NCBI GenBank assembly: GCA_020091685.1
Contig: CM034599.1
Coordinates: 6,480,836 to 6,544,835 of the forward strand
From: Lutjanus erythropterus
Lineage: Eukaryota; Chordata; Actinopteri; Lutjaniformes; Lutjanidae
Length of the DNA: 64,000 bases
Direction: 5' to 3'
Shown here: positions 55,203 through 64,000 of the stretch, piece after piece
Numbering within the stretch: the stretch's first letter is position 1
Layout of the letters: every line of letters starts with the position of its first letter
Position numbers and translations under genes: made by a program
Notes under the pieces: model-generated
What the model was told of the DNA's origin: nothing
Databases searched by the model: none
What the model saw: the letters and a program-made list of their open reading frames with translations, nothing else

Positions 55203-56216
55203 ACATTAAAGGGTTAGTTTGGATTTTTTTGAAGTGGGGCTGCATGAGGTACTTATTCATTGTTTTCACTTGCCCAATCAGGTCAGAAATTGTTTGGGAT
55301 GACCATCCCTCAACAGAGGAGAAGGTCTATGACTCCCTACGCAGATTAACACCATCTACCCTCATGTGACCCTGACGACTCACATGCTGGCAGGGTGAGT
55401 CAGTGACTCACAAGTGACCTTAACGACTCCTGCTCACACCTTTACTCAGATGACCCTAACGGTTCACTTGATGTTCACTGTTCGGTAAATTAAAAGACAT
55501 ACAGTATATATCCAATCTTTTATCCTCTCATACCAGCAACTATAGCAGCAGATCTACAAGTCAGATCCTTCTAAATGTCCCCTGGTTGCATTCAGAGCTT
55601 GGTAAAATGGCTTTCCTCTTTTTTAGGAACGCTGGGCATGGAATGAATTGCAAATACCATTTCTTTTGAAGCACTCCCTTCTTTAAATACTCTTAAAGGT
55701 ATTTTACAAACTGCCCTGAGGGAAACATGTTGCTGCTTTACACGATTCTTCACCTGTGGTTAAACGTGATATGGATATCGCTGGTATGGCCCGTATGATT
55801 TATAGTTTCCCTTGTGTTGTTTTTTGTGCACTCTATCTTTCCTAACCCGTGAAATTGTCTTTTATGTGAAACTGCTTGTGTTGCCGTCTTGACCTAAGGG
55901 ATTAATAGAAATAAATAACACATAACAGCAGTTTTCTGTGGGAAAAAGATCTGACAGCATGCTGAAGGGTTGTAAATATTGTAAATACAATTCACACTTA
56001 AACTGGTGTTATTTGTTTAGGTGTCCAACAAAAGGTTTTGCTCCTGACCCTGTCCATAGTAGCTTCTTATTCCGGTAGTCCTGCTGCTTCTCCAAGCTGG
56101 GGGCCGTGCCGACCACCATCTAGTGTAGATAATACACTCATGACTCACTCATTGACTATGGATAAGTACCTCAAACAACCCCACTTCAAATGATGCAAAA
56201 TATCCCTTTAAGGAAT
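55203..56216. mobile_element. Fold-back MITE, copy 2, inside the ppp1r3c-like intron
   Basis: Left end TTAAAGGGTTAGTTTGGA then TTTGAAGTGGGGCTGCATGA and GGTACTTATTCATTG; right end is the inverted equivalent (CCGACCACCATCTAGTG, GATAAGTACCTC, CCCCACTTCAAATGATG, ATATCCCTTTAA). The family also occurs at 6717-7262 and 58760-59862. The core is unlike the other copies and contains a set of TGACCCTAACG repeats. Confidence 0.65.
55395..55411. promoter_or_regulatory. Perfect palindrome with two AP-1 sites
   Basis: GTGAGTCAGTGACTCAC has 8-base arms around one central base and contains TGAGTCA and TGACTCA, both consensus AP-1 (TRE) elements. It lies in the intron of the ppp1r3c-like gene. Function not shown. 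Confidence 0.35.
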
Positions 56217-56578
56217 TTATGACAAGATTAAGGCAACATGATACCGAAAAAGTGACAATAATTATAATTCAGTTTGAAGAAGTGATGCGAGATAATGCAC
56301 CCCACAGCAGCAGAATCACCACACACCTAGTTTGCATAAAGTACTTACGCTGTATCGGACATCATACTGACAGCTTGGTATTCAGTGATTTGACGATTAT
56401 CCTCAATGTGTGGTTGGAGCTCTGGAAAACAGCATACAAATTTTGAGTCAGACAGTATTTTGATTGCAAAATCTTTATTGTTATACATTAAAAGTCTCTC
56501 TTTATGTGCAACTCTGCAATTTTAATCTCAAAAAAACCTATTAGGAGTCTGAAATGTTTTGTAAAATGTTACTTACAC

Positions 56579-56619
56579 ACTCCCATGAGCAGCAAGTTGT
56601 CATATGAAGTCTCAGTCAT
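56579..56619 (-). CDS. Candidate first coding exon of the PPP1R3C-like gene
   Basis: On the minus strand an ATG at 56619 opens MTETSYDNLLLMGV. Splicing at 56579 (donor GTGTAA) to the acceptor before 55089 keeps frame and gives a 302-residue protein. The stronger donor GTAAGT two bases further would not be in frame. A second in-frame ATG at 56586 would give a short MGVVLPVVG start, close in length to mammalian PPP1R3C, whose first exon encodes only eight residues. A TATA box lies just upstream. Exon identity is inferred from position, frame and promoter. Confidence 0.5.
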
Positions 56620-56652
56620 TCCTTTGCCCGCAGGAGAATGTAGCCCAGGATC

Positions 56653-56661
56653 CTATTTATA
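56653..56661 (-). promoter_or_regulatory. TATA box of the PPP1R3C-like gene
   Basis: TATAAATAG on the minus strand, 34 bases upstream of the first candidate ATG and 67 upstream of the second. This spacing places transcription start at about 56630, leaving a leader of about 10 bases for the first ATG or about 45 for the second, which slightly favours the second. Confidence 0.55.
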
Positions 56662-57489
56662 TTACCTTAGTTAACATGTCATGTTGTATACTCCACCCTT
56701 CCTACTCTCCCGGCCAATCAGCTTCACTCTTGTGGTTTTGTATTCTTCTATTGTTTTAAACCTGTATGAATTGTCAGTCTCAGATTGTTTACAGCAACAT
56801 TCCTTATATTGAACTAGTTTTACACAACTTAATTCCATATATGAGCCGCTGTCAGTAAAAAGAAACATGTTATTATTACACCACTGCGTTAGCTGTTATG
56901 ATGTGTGTCAAAGGTTTCTGTGTGGTCACCTCAGAACTGTTTTGTCCAGTGCTGATGTGGCGATTCAGTACGTGCAGGTCTACTGTATGTAACTCTACTC
57001 TGCATTGTGGAAACTATTCCAGTCATCCCGGGCTCTATTCTCAGACCTGTCAATGGACTCAGATCCCACTAAAGGCCTGGGCCACGATCCAGCTCTGTTA
57101 GCTGGCTCCGGTCCTAAGAGGGATGGCTGCCCCACAGTCCGTCAGCATGTGTGACGCCGAGGAGGGGGCCGGATTACAAACGACTCTCAGCAGCTATTCA
57201 AGATTCAATCCAAGTACGACGTGTGTTCATATTGAGTAACATGAAAGGTGTACCAAACATGGAAGTCCCAGAATTACTGCGATGTATTTGGACACCAAAC
57301 TTAAGGACATTCTGACGACTGAAGGCCACGCAGGGGTTGTACTGGGCAAGTTTTGACTATTTCTGACATTGACTGCAGTAAAAACAGTGACATTAGATGC
57401 TGTATTTAACAAATAATAAAACAAATGTTTTCATAACTATTCTATCATTTCAATTTTTTTATTCTTCTTAAATGGTCTAAAACACACCT

Positions 57490-58345
57490 GCTTTCAATAA
57501 CCCAAAACAGAATCCAATGATTTGCAAAAACTTTTCAACTTATATTCAAATGAATACAGTACAAAGACAAGGTATTAATGTTCAAAGTGATACTTGATAC
57601 TAAATGCAAAAAAGTTGTGACAGGAGCATGTTTACCACTGTGTTACATCACCTTTTCTTTTAATAACAATCAGTAAGTGTTTGTGAACTGAAGACACTAA
57701 TCGTTTAACTTTTGGAAGTGAAAATCTTTCTCATTCTTTCTTTATATATGACTTTAAGTGCTCAACAGTCCGGAGTCTCTGTTGTCAAATTTTGCATTTA
57801 ATAATGCACATTTTCAACAGGAGACAGGTCTGGACTGCAGGCAGGTCAGTCAAGAACCTGAACTCTTTCACTGAAAAGCCACACCGTTGTAACGTATACA
57901 GATGTGTCTTGTCAACAGGCAGCAGATGTTGCTCCAAAACTTGTACATGCCTTTCAAAAACAACCACAACACACTTTTCCGCTTCCTGTCCATCTCTGAT
58001 GAGCTGGAGCCCAGTGAAGTCTGCAACATTTCTAGATTTTGTTAATCTATGGCTTTCTCGTTGCATGGTAGAGTCTTAACTTCTATTTGTAAATGCAGCA
58101 AAAACTGTGGTTTTTTGTTGTTGTTGTTGTTGTTTTCTAAAATGCAGTGCTGCCTGGGGGGGTCAAAGGTCACGGGCATTCAATATTGGTTTTCAGCCTT
58201 GGCCCTTACGTGCGGAGATTTCTCAGAATCTCTTAACGATATTATGGATTGTAGATGGTGAAATCCCTAAATTCCTTGCAGTTTTGTGTGGAGAAATATT
58301 CTTAAACTGGTCTATTTCGCCCAACTTTTTGGAAGTGGAGTGCGA
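57490..58345 (-). mobile_element. Decayed Tc1-like DNA transposon, largest copy
   Basis: Starts near CAGAATCCAATGATTTGCAA, carries ATGTTTACCACTGTGTTACA, ACAGGTCTGGACTGCAGGCA and AACGATATTATGGATTGTAG. A minus-strand frame at 57785-58066 retains transposase pieces (VQVLEQHLLP and, after damage, a segment in place of the DDE-family PACSPDLNPIE block, here DLPAVQTC), so the catalytic region is broken. A (GTT)n run is at 58115-58135. Lies between ppp1r3c-like and gins4. Confidence 0.75.
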
Positions 58346-58759
58346 ATTACAGTGTTCATGTTTCATAGATGCTTCTCTGTGTTATCAGGTGTCTCACCAA
58401 CTAACAGTATTACTCCTGATCTCCTAATAACACTGAATTCATTCTAGGACTCAGTATTAGCTGGATCAGTGGTGCCGTTCAAAAGACGACAGTCAACTGA
58501 CACGTGCTTCAGTTTTGAGAAGCCCACTCTCCCTCAGTCCCTTATTAGTTCCAATTACTGGGCAATTTGTGTGAGGGCAAACAATAAGCACTGATTGCTC
58601 CCTCTGAAACGCTTATATAACAATGCTGTTATAACAATTACATCTCAGGGAAGACAATGTTCCATAAAGGGTAAAAATAAAAACGCACCCAAAAAGAAAC
58701 TTTTAAATTCATGAAGCAGACATAATACACAACTCTGGCTTTGGTAGCCGAGGTGAAGA

Positions 58760-59862
58760 TAAGTTGGACTGAAGTGGGGTTGTGTAAGGTTTTTATCCAT
58801 GCTCACTGTATTAGCTGCACTAGATGCTCATCAGCACACCCGCAGTTTGATGTAGTGTACACTATAATGAGAATATATTCCAATAGGAAATCTCTGTTTT
58901 ATAAGCCACATATCGCTCTCTCCAAAGCCACCAGACTCCTTTTGCAAACAGTAACATTTTCTTTTTTTTTTAAAAAACACAGGTAAAAAAACTAAAAATT
59001 GCCCGCAGACCCTTTTGCCTTCCCCTTTTTTTCCCCTGTGTGCTGGAAAGCTGAGAAAGAGGTTTTTAAAAGCCTCAGTTCAGCTCCCAATACTTCTGTA
59101 GCTTCTGACTGAATCTCTGTGGTGTGAAGTTTAGCTTCTTTCCTGTGTTGCTGTTTGTACTTTCATGTTTGCCTTATTTTACTATTTAATGTCACATTCA
59201 GCTGGATGGGAGTTGTGTTAGTTTACTGCAGACGAAAAACCAACAGTTACTGATTTTGAAGCTTCATAGTAAAAGCTTTTAGATAACAAAATAACAGGAC
59301 ACTTTCAAAGCAAGTCAAACCAAGCGACACACTTACATGAAAAAAGAGCAGACTGCAGAGATATTTAACTCAGGAATAAATATGGATTGTATCCTTTCCA
59401 ACTGATGACAAAAGCCACATGTTAGTGGGTGTTTTGTGCAACGCAAAACGGGATAAATTTACCTTGTAGATCACTGGAGTTACTGGTCAACACAGTTTTG
59501 ATCACTTTTTTTTCCGTATCATCGTGTGACTATACTTTATAACAACAAAGTCACACTATCACGCAAACAAACTAACCGATCCAGGCAGCAGTAGACCAGT
59601 AACTTCTGAGTTCTGCGAGGCAACTTGCTGTTTTTGCCAAAGGGGTCTGGTTGCTTCGGAGAGAGCAATGGTGGGTTTATATAACAGCAGTTTGCTGCTG
59701 GTAAAGGCTGTCTGACTGCGAAGTAAAGTGGTGAAAATATTCTATATATAGTGTAAACTGATGTTTAATAGTATTTCCTCTCTGTTGCTCCAAACTGGAG
59801 GCGTGCCAACCACCTTCTACTGCAGGTAACACTCATCAAAAAATCAAAACTATCCCTTTAAC
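58760..59862. mobile_element. Fold-back MITE, copy 3
   Basis: Left arm GGACTGAAGTGGGGTTGTGT, ACTAGATGCTCATCAGCACA, CCGCAGTTTGATG; right arm CCAAACTGGAGGCGTGCCAA, CCACCTTCTACTGCAGGTAA, ending CAAAACTATCCCTTTAA. Core shares AAGTCACACTATCACGCAAA and AGACCAGTAACTTCTGAGTT-like sequence with copy 1. Confidence 0.65.
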
Positions 59863-60765
59863 AGGATTCCTGTTATTTATAATGACAGTAATGCATGTTC
59901 ATTTAAGTGTGAATGACATTTAAACGAGCCGACCAAAAGAAACAATGTTCTCTCAAACACACACCCACATTAGGATGTGCACTTTGGGATGGTAAGCATT
60001 GTGATGCCAAGTGAACTGATGAAATTTCACCTTCGGGTCATCTGATGCATCTTGTTATGAGCAGCGGAGGAAAAAGGCCAATAATGTGAGTCATCTGGAT
60101 AAAGTAACTAGATTTTTATTTACAAGTCTCACAGACACCAACACCCCAGAATACATTATGTAACCAAACTTATGTTCTGACATGATTAAAAAGAGACAAA
60201 AATAACACCACGGCATTGCAAAAGCTGCTTTGGCGAATAGAGTTCATTCGTCAGCAAGCCCTTCTCATAATATCAGGAATTACTTGCAGACATGGTGAAG
60301 CGAATGTTTGTGTTTGCTTCCCACAAATTAGTCCTTAATCCTGACGAGCGTGAGAAAGATGGGTGCCTTCCAGATGTAATCTCTGCAGGTTTGGTGCAAA
60401 AATGAAGCATTGCTCATTTTCTGACCTTCTGGAGCCAAAAACATCCACATCAACAGACAGATCTGTAACATAAAAATAACTTTGTGTTAACTGCAGTTCA
60501 GTGAAATGACAAGTCTGCCTTATTTTAAACACATGATTGTTCTTAAAAGAGACACTTTTCCTTCCGTAATCTGTTACTAAGACACAATGAACACACAAAA
60601 AAAAAGTGAGAGCTAAAAATAAATCCAGATGTCACTGCAAAGCGGTTGCTTATGTAAGATCTGCAGAAATGAATTAGCAGATGTCTGTACCAAGAGGGTG
60701 TGAGGGCAGTACTGAGTTAATTAGAAAGATGACACAGTTGAACTCAGTGTTACTTACCTCAGCAC
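59863..60765 (-). other. gins4: gins4 3' UTR region and intergenic sequence
   Basis: A candidate AATAAA for gins4 is at 60115-60120 on the minus strand, giving a 3' UTR of about 650 bases. A donor-like GAGGTAAGTAA starts about nine bases after the stop and an acceptor-like TTATGTTACAG lies near 60465, so the 3' UTR may contain an intron. Confidence 0.35.
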
Positions 60766-63177
60766 TCAGATTAACTGCACAGCTCCACTTGAGACAAGTG
60801 GTGCTATAGTTCGATAGCGCATTAGATGCTGAGAGCCCTCATCAAGATCCACAACATACTCTCTGTAAAGAAGAGCCAAGAGTAGAGATAATATCAGTTG
60901 TTTCTATGCAGGAAAATATAACAGTAGTGACTGCAGAAAGGTAACACTGCCACCTAGTGTTGCCTGAGAGCAACAATTCAAGTAAAATTTGGATGAAACG
61001 TACCTCTGATCGTCTGTTTCAGGCTCCACCAAGATGTTTTCCTGTCTCTCCTTCACCCGCAGAAACACAAAGGAGTCCAAGCAGGGCTCGGGCACTGGGA
61101 TTACATTACAACACGCAGGATTTAGTCTGACGGTCAGTGAAAATGTCACAGCAAATGCCACCATCTGCCAGCGCATGCTAATAGCAGTATTTCAGGCATG
61201 GATCATCCATGAGGACCATTGATAAACTGCAATCAGTTCTGAACTCTGCTGCCACGCTTTGAACTAAAGCAAGAAAGAGACAGAGAGAATATCACACAAG
61301 TTTTAGCTAATCTGCACGGCCTCCCAGTATTTTGTAGGATTACAAAATAGGAGTATTTTTTAGTATACAAACTATCACACAAATAAGAAAACTGTTTGTT
61401 CAGACTGTTTTTTAAACTATGCACAGGCATGCAAAGTGGTCAAGGATGAAAAGAGTGAGAAGGATGCATGAGCAGATAAAAAACACAGAGCCACTAGCAG
61501 GGTCCGGATGATATGCTCCCCACAGATTGTTTTTTAAGAATAAACTACAAAATGCTTATTTTTGGCACCTTGTATGATTACTCTGGTGCTGGGCACAAAA
61601 TAACAGAATTACAAGATGGAGCGAAAGAAAGTCAAAACTGAGTTTTACAGATGACAGTAGAGCATAGACAACATTATTAGGGCCCGAGCACCGACCGGTG
61701 CCGGTAGATAAATGGTATTACTATTATTAAAACTGAACAAATAAAGTAAAAGACAGCCTGTGAGGTAAAAAAAAAGACAATAAAAAAAGAGATTTTACCT
61801 GCTTTGAGCATGTCGACTGTCTGCAGGTTGGGGGGCATGCGCTTCAGTGCCACAGCCTTCAGGTAGGTTTCTGTGTTGGCGTAGTACCTGTGTGCCACAT
61901 GTACACGTGTTACAAAAAACAGCAGTAGCTGAAACAACTCTGTCCGTATTCTAATAGTTGACATCAAAAGTTTGGTCAGTAACCCAGATGTGCAGCCGTT
62001 TTGGAGATACTGGGATGTAAGAAGCAGAATGGATTACAAGCTTAATACTCAATTCAAGCCGTCTGAACTACCAAAAGTTCAGGAAAATATGTGGAGGCTG
62101 CTAAAACTTATAGAGAAGGAACTGGTCAGCAGGAAAGGCTGTGACATTTTGAGAAACTGAGGTTAATAGGTGGTTAAGATCCACACGAGCTGGCTCCTTC
62201 ATGCTGGAATGACACTTTTGCTTTTTATTTGCTATCCTGACATACTGAACTACCTCGTTTTTCGCCGAGCCCACACACAGCTGAGGACCTTAAACGTTCC
62301 AAATGTTTGGAAGACTACAACCAGATGGTGTGTGGATGGTGAGAGAGGCTCAGTATCAGCTCATCAATGATCTGTAGTGTGAAAGCCAAGTTAGGCAATC
62401 AACTGATCTTTACATTTTGGACATTTAACAAATTATCTAAGACTTTTAGGATTTTTGAGTTTTGGATCAAAATATTGATTTGTCATAAACACATAAACCA
62501 TTAAATTGTCCCTCTTAAACCAATTCACCAATTAATGAAAAAATGGGTTATTATAAGTCTATATTTGGTTGAGCAAAAGTTGACCATTTTGTGCAAAAAA
62601 TGCTGCCTTCAAATGTTACTTGTGAACTGGTGGGAAGTCTTGTATCACACTTGTGAACTGGAGCTTTGAGAAAATTCCCACTTAAGAGGTTGTGAATACC
62701 ACAAGAGGGGCGTTCATATGAACTCTTCTGGTGAACGCAGTAAATGCAAGCGCATTTGAAGGCAGCAAATAATCAGGAACAGTGGCGACTTCAGATGTGT
62801 TTCCTCTGGTCAGTACTGCCAAAATGGCTGACCTCCGGACTGATGACGCGCCGTGAAAACACTCTATACTCACTCTTTGGCAAAGGCAAACTCCTCGGGT
62901 GAGAGCAGTGACGGATCTCCCTCCCCTCGAGACTTTTCTCTCTCCAGTACATGAGGGAAAAACTTCTCAATCTAGACACACAAAGATCAGACAATTTTGT
63001 CAGCAGGCACTGACTGAGATGAGAGTTTTTATTTCTCACGCCGTACCGCTGACCTGAACCGACCTTCTGCAGACGAGAGCGCAGGTAGCTGCTGAGCACA
63101 AAGCGAATCCTGTCTATTTCCATGCGGTGGATGCTGGCCTTCGCGTCACCTTTCTTCACCCGCTGTAGGTTTTCTTC
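60766..63177 (-). CDS. gins4: GINS complex subunit 4 (SLD5), C-terminal five exons
   Basis: Minus-strand exons 63064-63177, 62874-62971, 61799-61887, 61004-61094, 60766-60862, all with AG/GT borders and matching phases, encode 162 residues to the stop; this equals the length of human GINS4 from the EENLRR segment to the end. SLD5 is one of four GINS subunits; GINS joins CDC45 and MCM2-7 to form the replicative helicase at forks. Seen: helical A-domain (ASIHRMEIDRIRFVLSSYLR, KIEKFFPHVLEREKSR, SLLSPEEFAFAKE), then ANTETYLKAVALKRMPPNLQ, and the B-domain (PCLDSFVFLRVKERQENILV, DLDEGSQHLMRYRTIAPLV, ending SSGAVQLI). The N-terminal ~60 residues lie beyond the right edge. An intact, ordinary copy. 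Confidence 0.96.
61420..61660. repeat. Dispersed repeat (ACAGGCATGCAAA family), copy 2
   Basis: In the gins4 intron between 61094 and 61799. Parallel to 51395-51700 in order of blocks. It is followed at 61678-61700 by GGGCCCGAGCACCGACCGGT, the end of another common fish repeat. Confidence 0.5.
61888..62873 (-). other. gins4 intron, no feature seen
   Basis: About 1 kb between two gins4 exons. Plus-strand frames of 62 and 66 codons at 61972-62370 have no domain I recognise. Confidence 0.35.
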
Positions 63178-64000
63178 CTGTTGGCGGAAAGGTCAGGTCT
63201 TTTATTCAGGGTGACTCACAATGAGAGATAAACAGCAGCTTGGGAATATCTTAGAATATGACTGCGTTATTAGAATCCATTCATTTTATACTAATTAAGT
63301 GATGTGATAATTTGAACGAATGAGGATGTAGGTACATAGATCCACCTCTGTCTCCACAGCTGGATCAGGTGTTAGGATTCCAACAGCAGAAATGTGAGGA
63401 AGCTTGCTTAGCCTTCAAGGCTTTCTGCCAGAAAGCTCTTCTTGATTAGATTTCGGAGGAAAAGTTGTTTTAGAAGATGGTTTATAGACAATCTTATTTT
63501 TATTTTATCAATTTTATTTAATTTTACTCTGTTTTATTAAACATTATTTTTTTTGTCAGCATTGTTTTGTTTTTATTGTTTTTTTCTGTTTTTACTCTAT
63601 TTTATCGAGGTATTAATCTAGGTTTTATTTGACTCCACACAATTAATATTGCTTTTAAATATATTTTATTGTATGCTATTGTCAACAGTTTTATTCCCTG
63701 TTTTTACTCTCCGTTTGAAATATACAGTTTTAATTTCACTCTGTTACAGTCTTTCATGTGTTCTGTCTTATTGTCAGTGTGCCAGTCATTTGTTAAGCAC
63801 TTTGAATTGCACTATCCTGTATGAAAGGTGCTATGCAAATATAGTTTGACTGATTGATTGATTGAAAATAGCAAGATTTCCGCCAGAAATGGCTTTCTGC
63901 TTCAAAGCAGCCATGCTTTGGGGTCTATGGGGATCAACTCACATTTAGAGCCAGGCTCAAGTGGCCATTTGAGGAACTGCACTTTTCTGCACATCAGTGT
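63178..64000 (-). other. gins4 upstream intron with LINE-like 3' tail
   Basis: No 5' gins4 exon is visible. From about 63470 to 63870 a T-rich stretch ends with TTGTTAAGCACTTTGAATTG, GAAAGGTGCTATGCAAATAT and ATTGATTGATTG, the typical 3' end of vertebrate LINEs (GTGAAAGGTGCTATATAAAT) with a short tandem tail. Confidence 0.45.

Noticed and set aside
61972..62370. Two plus-strand frames in a gins4 intron
   Set aside because: Short, without known motif, and lacking splice or promoter signals.

Overview
The window is nuclear DNA from a ray-finned (teleost) fish. The evidence is split vertebrate genes with GT-AG introns, a non-coding background full of fish-type repeats (Tc1-like elements, LINE tails, fold-back MITEs, a palindromic CGATTAATCG family, microsatellites), and protein sequences that read as close fish versions of human genes. 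All gene calls come from reading exons and splice sites by eye against remembered family members; no database search was run.

Layout, left to right. (1) 1-3.1 kb: intron 1 of inpp5a (minus), ending at its 20-codon first coding exon (3079-3138) and a GC-rich promoter; a three-unit tandem repeat lies just upstream. (2) 8.2-27.3 kb: gpat4/agpat6 (minus), complete, 12 coding exons, 457 aa, with a probable non-coding first exon near 27.2 kb. (3) 28.9-33.7 kb: polr3d (minus), complete, 8 coding exons, 387 aa; one intron holds a decayed Ty3/gypsy pol fragment. (4) 33.7-42.7 kb: repeat-rich space between the head-to-head polr3d and phyhip genes, with a candidate phyhip 5' UTR exon near 37.8 kb and matches to the CTCF core motif near 40.2 kb. 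(5) 42.7-48.9 kb: phyhip (plus), complete coding region, 4 exons, 338 aa. (6) 54.2-56.7 kb: a PPP1R3C-like glycogen-targeting subunit of protein phosphatase 1 (minus), main exon clear, first exon and C-terminus less certain. (7) 60.1-64 kb: gins4/SLD5 (minus), last five coding exons; the 5' exons are beyond the right edge.

The genes are ordinary housekeeping or metabolic genes (inositol phosphate signalling, glycerolipid synthesis, RNA polymerase III, peroxisome-related/neuronal phyhip, glycogen control, DNA replication) and do not form a pathway. From memory of the human map, GINS4-GPAT4 are adjacent on 8p11 and POLR3D/PHYHIP are a head-to-head pair on 8p21; here the second pair plus the ppp1r3 gene sits between gins4 and gpat4, so the block looks like an 8p-equivalent segment with a rearranged order.

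I found no convincing undescribed biological system, no CRISPR array, no rRNA or tRNA gene. The most useful leads are the odd C-terminus of the ppp1r3c-like gene, a short sequence shared by two sites in the polr3d-phyhip interval, the gene-order rearrangement and several repeat families with multiple copies in the window.
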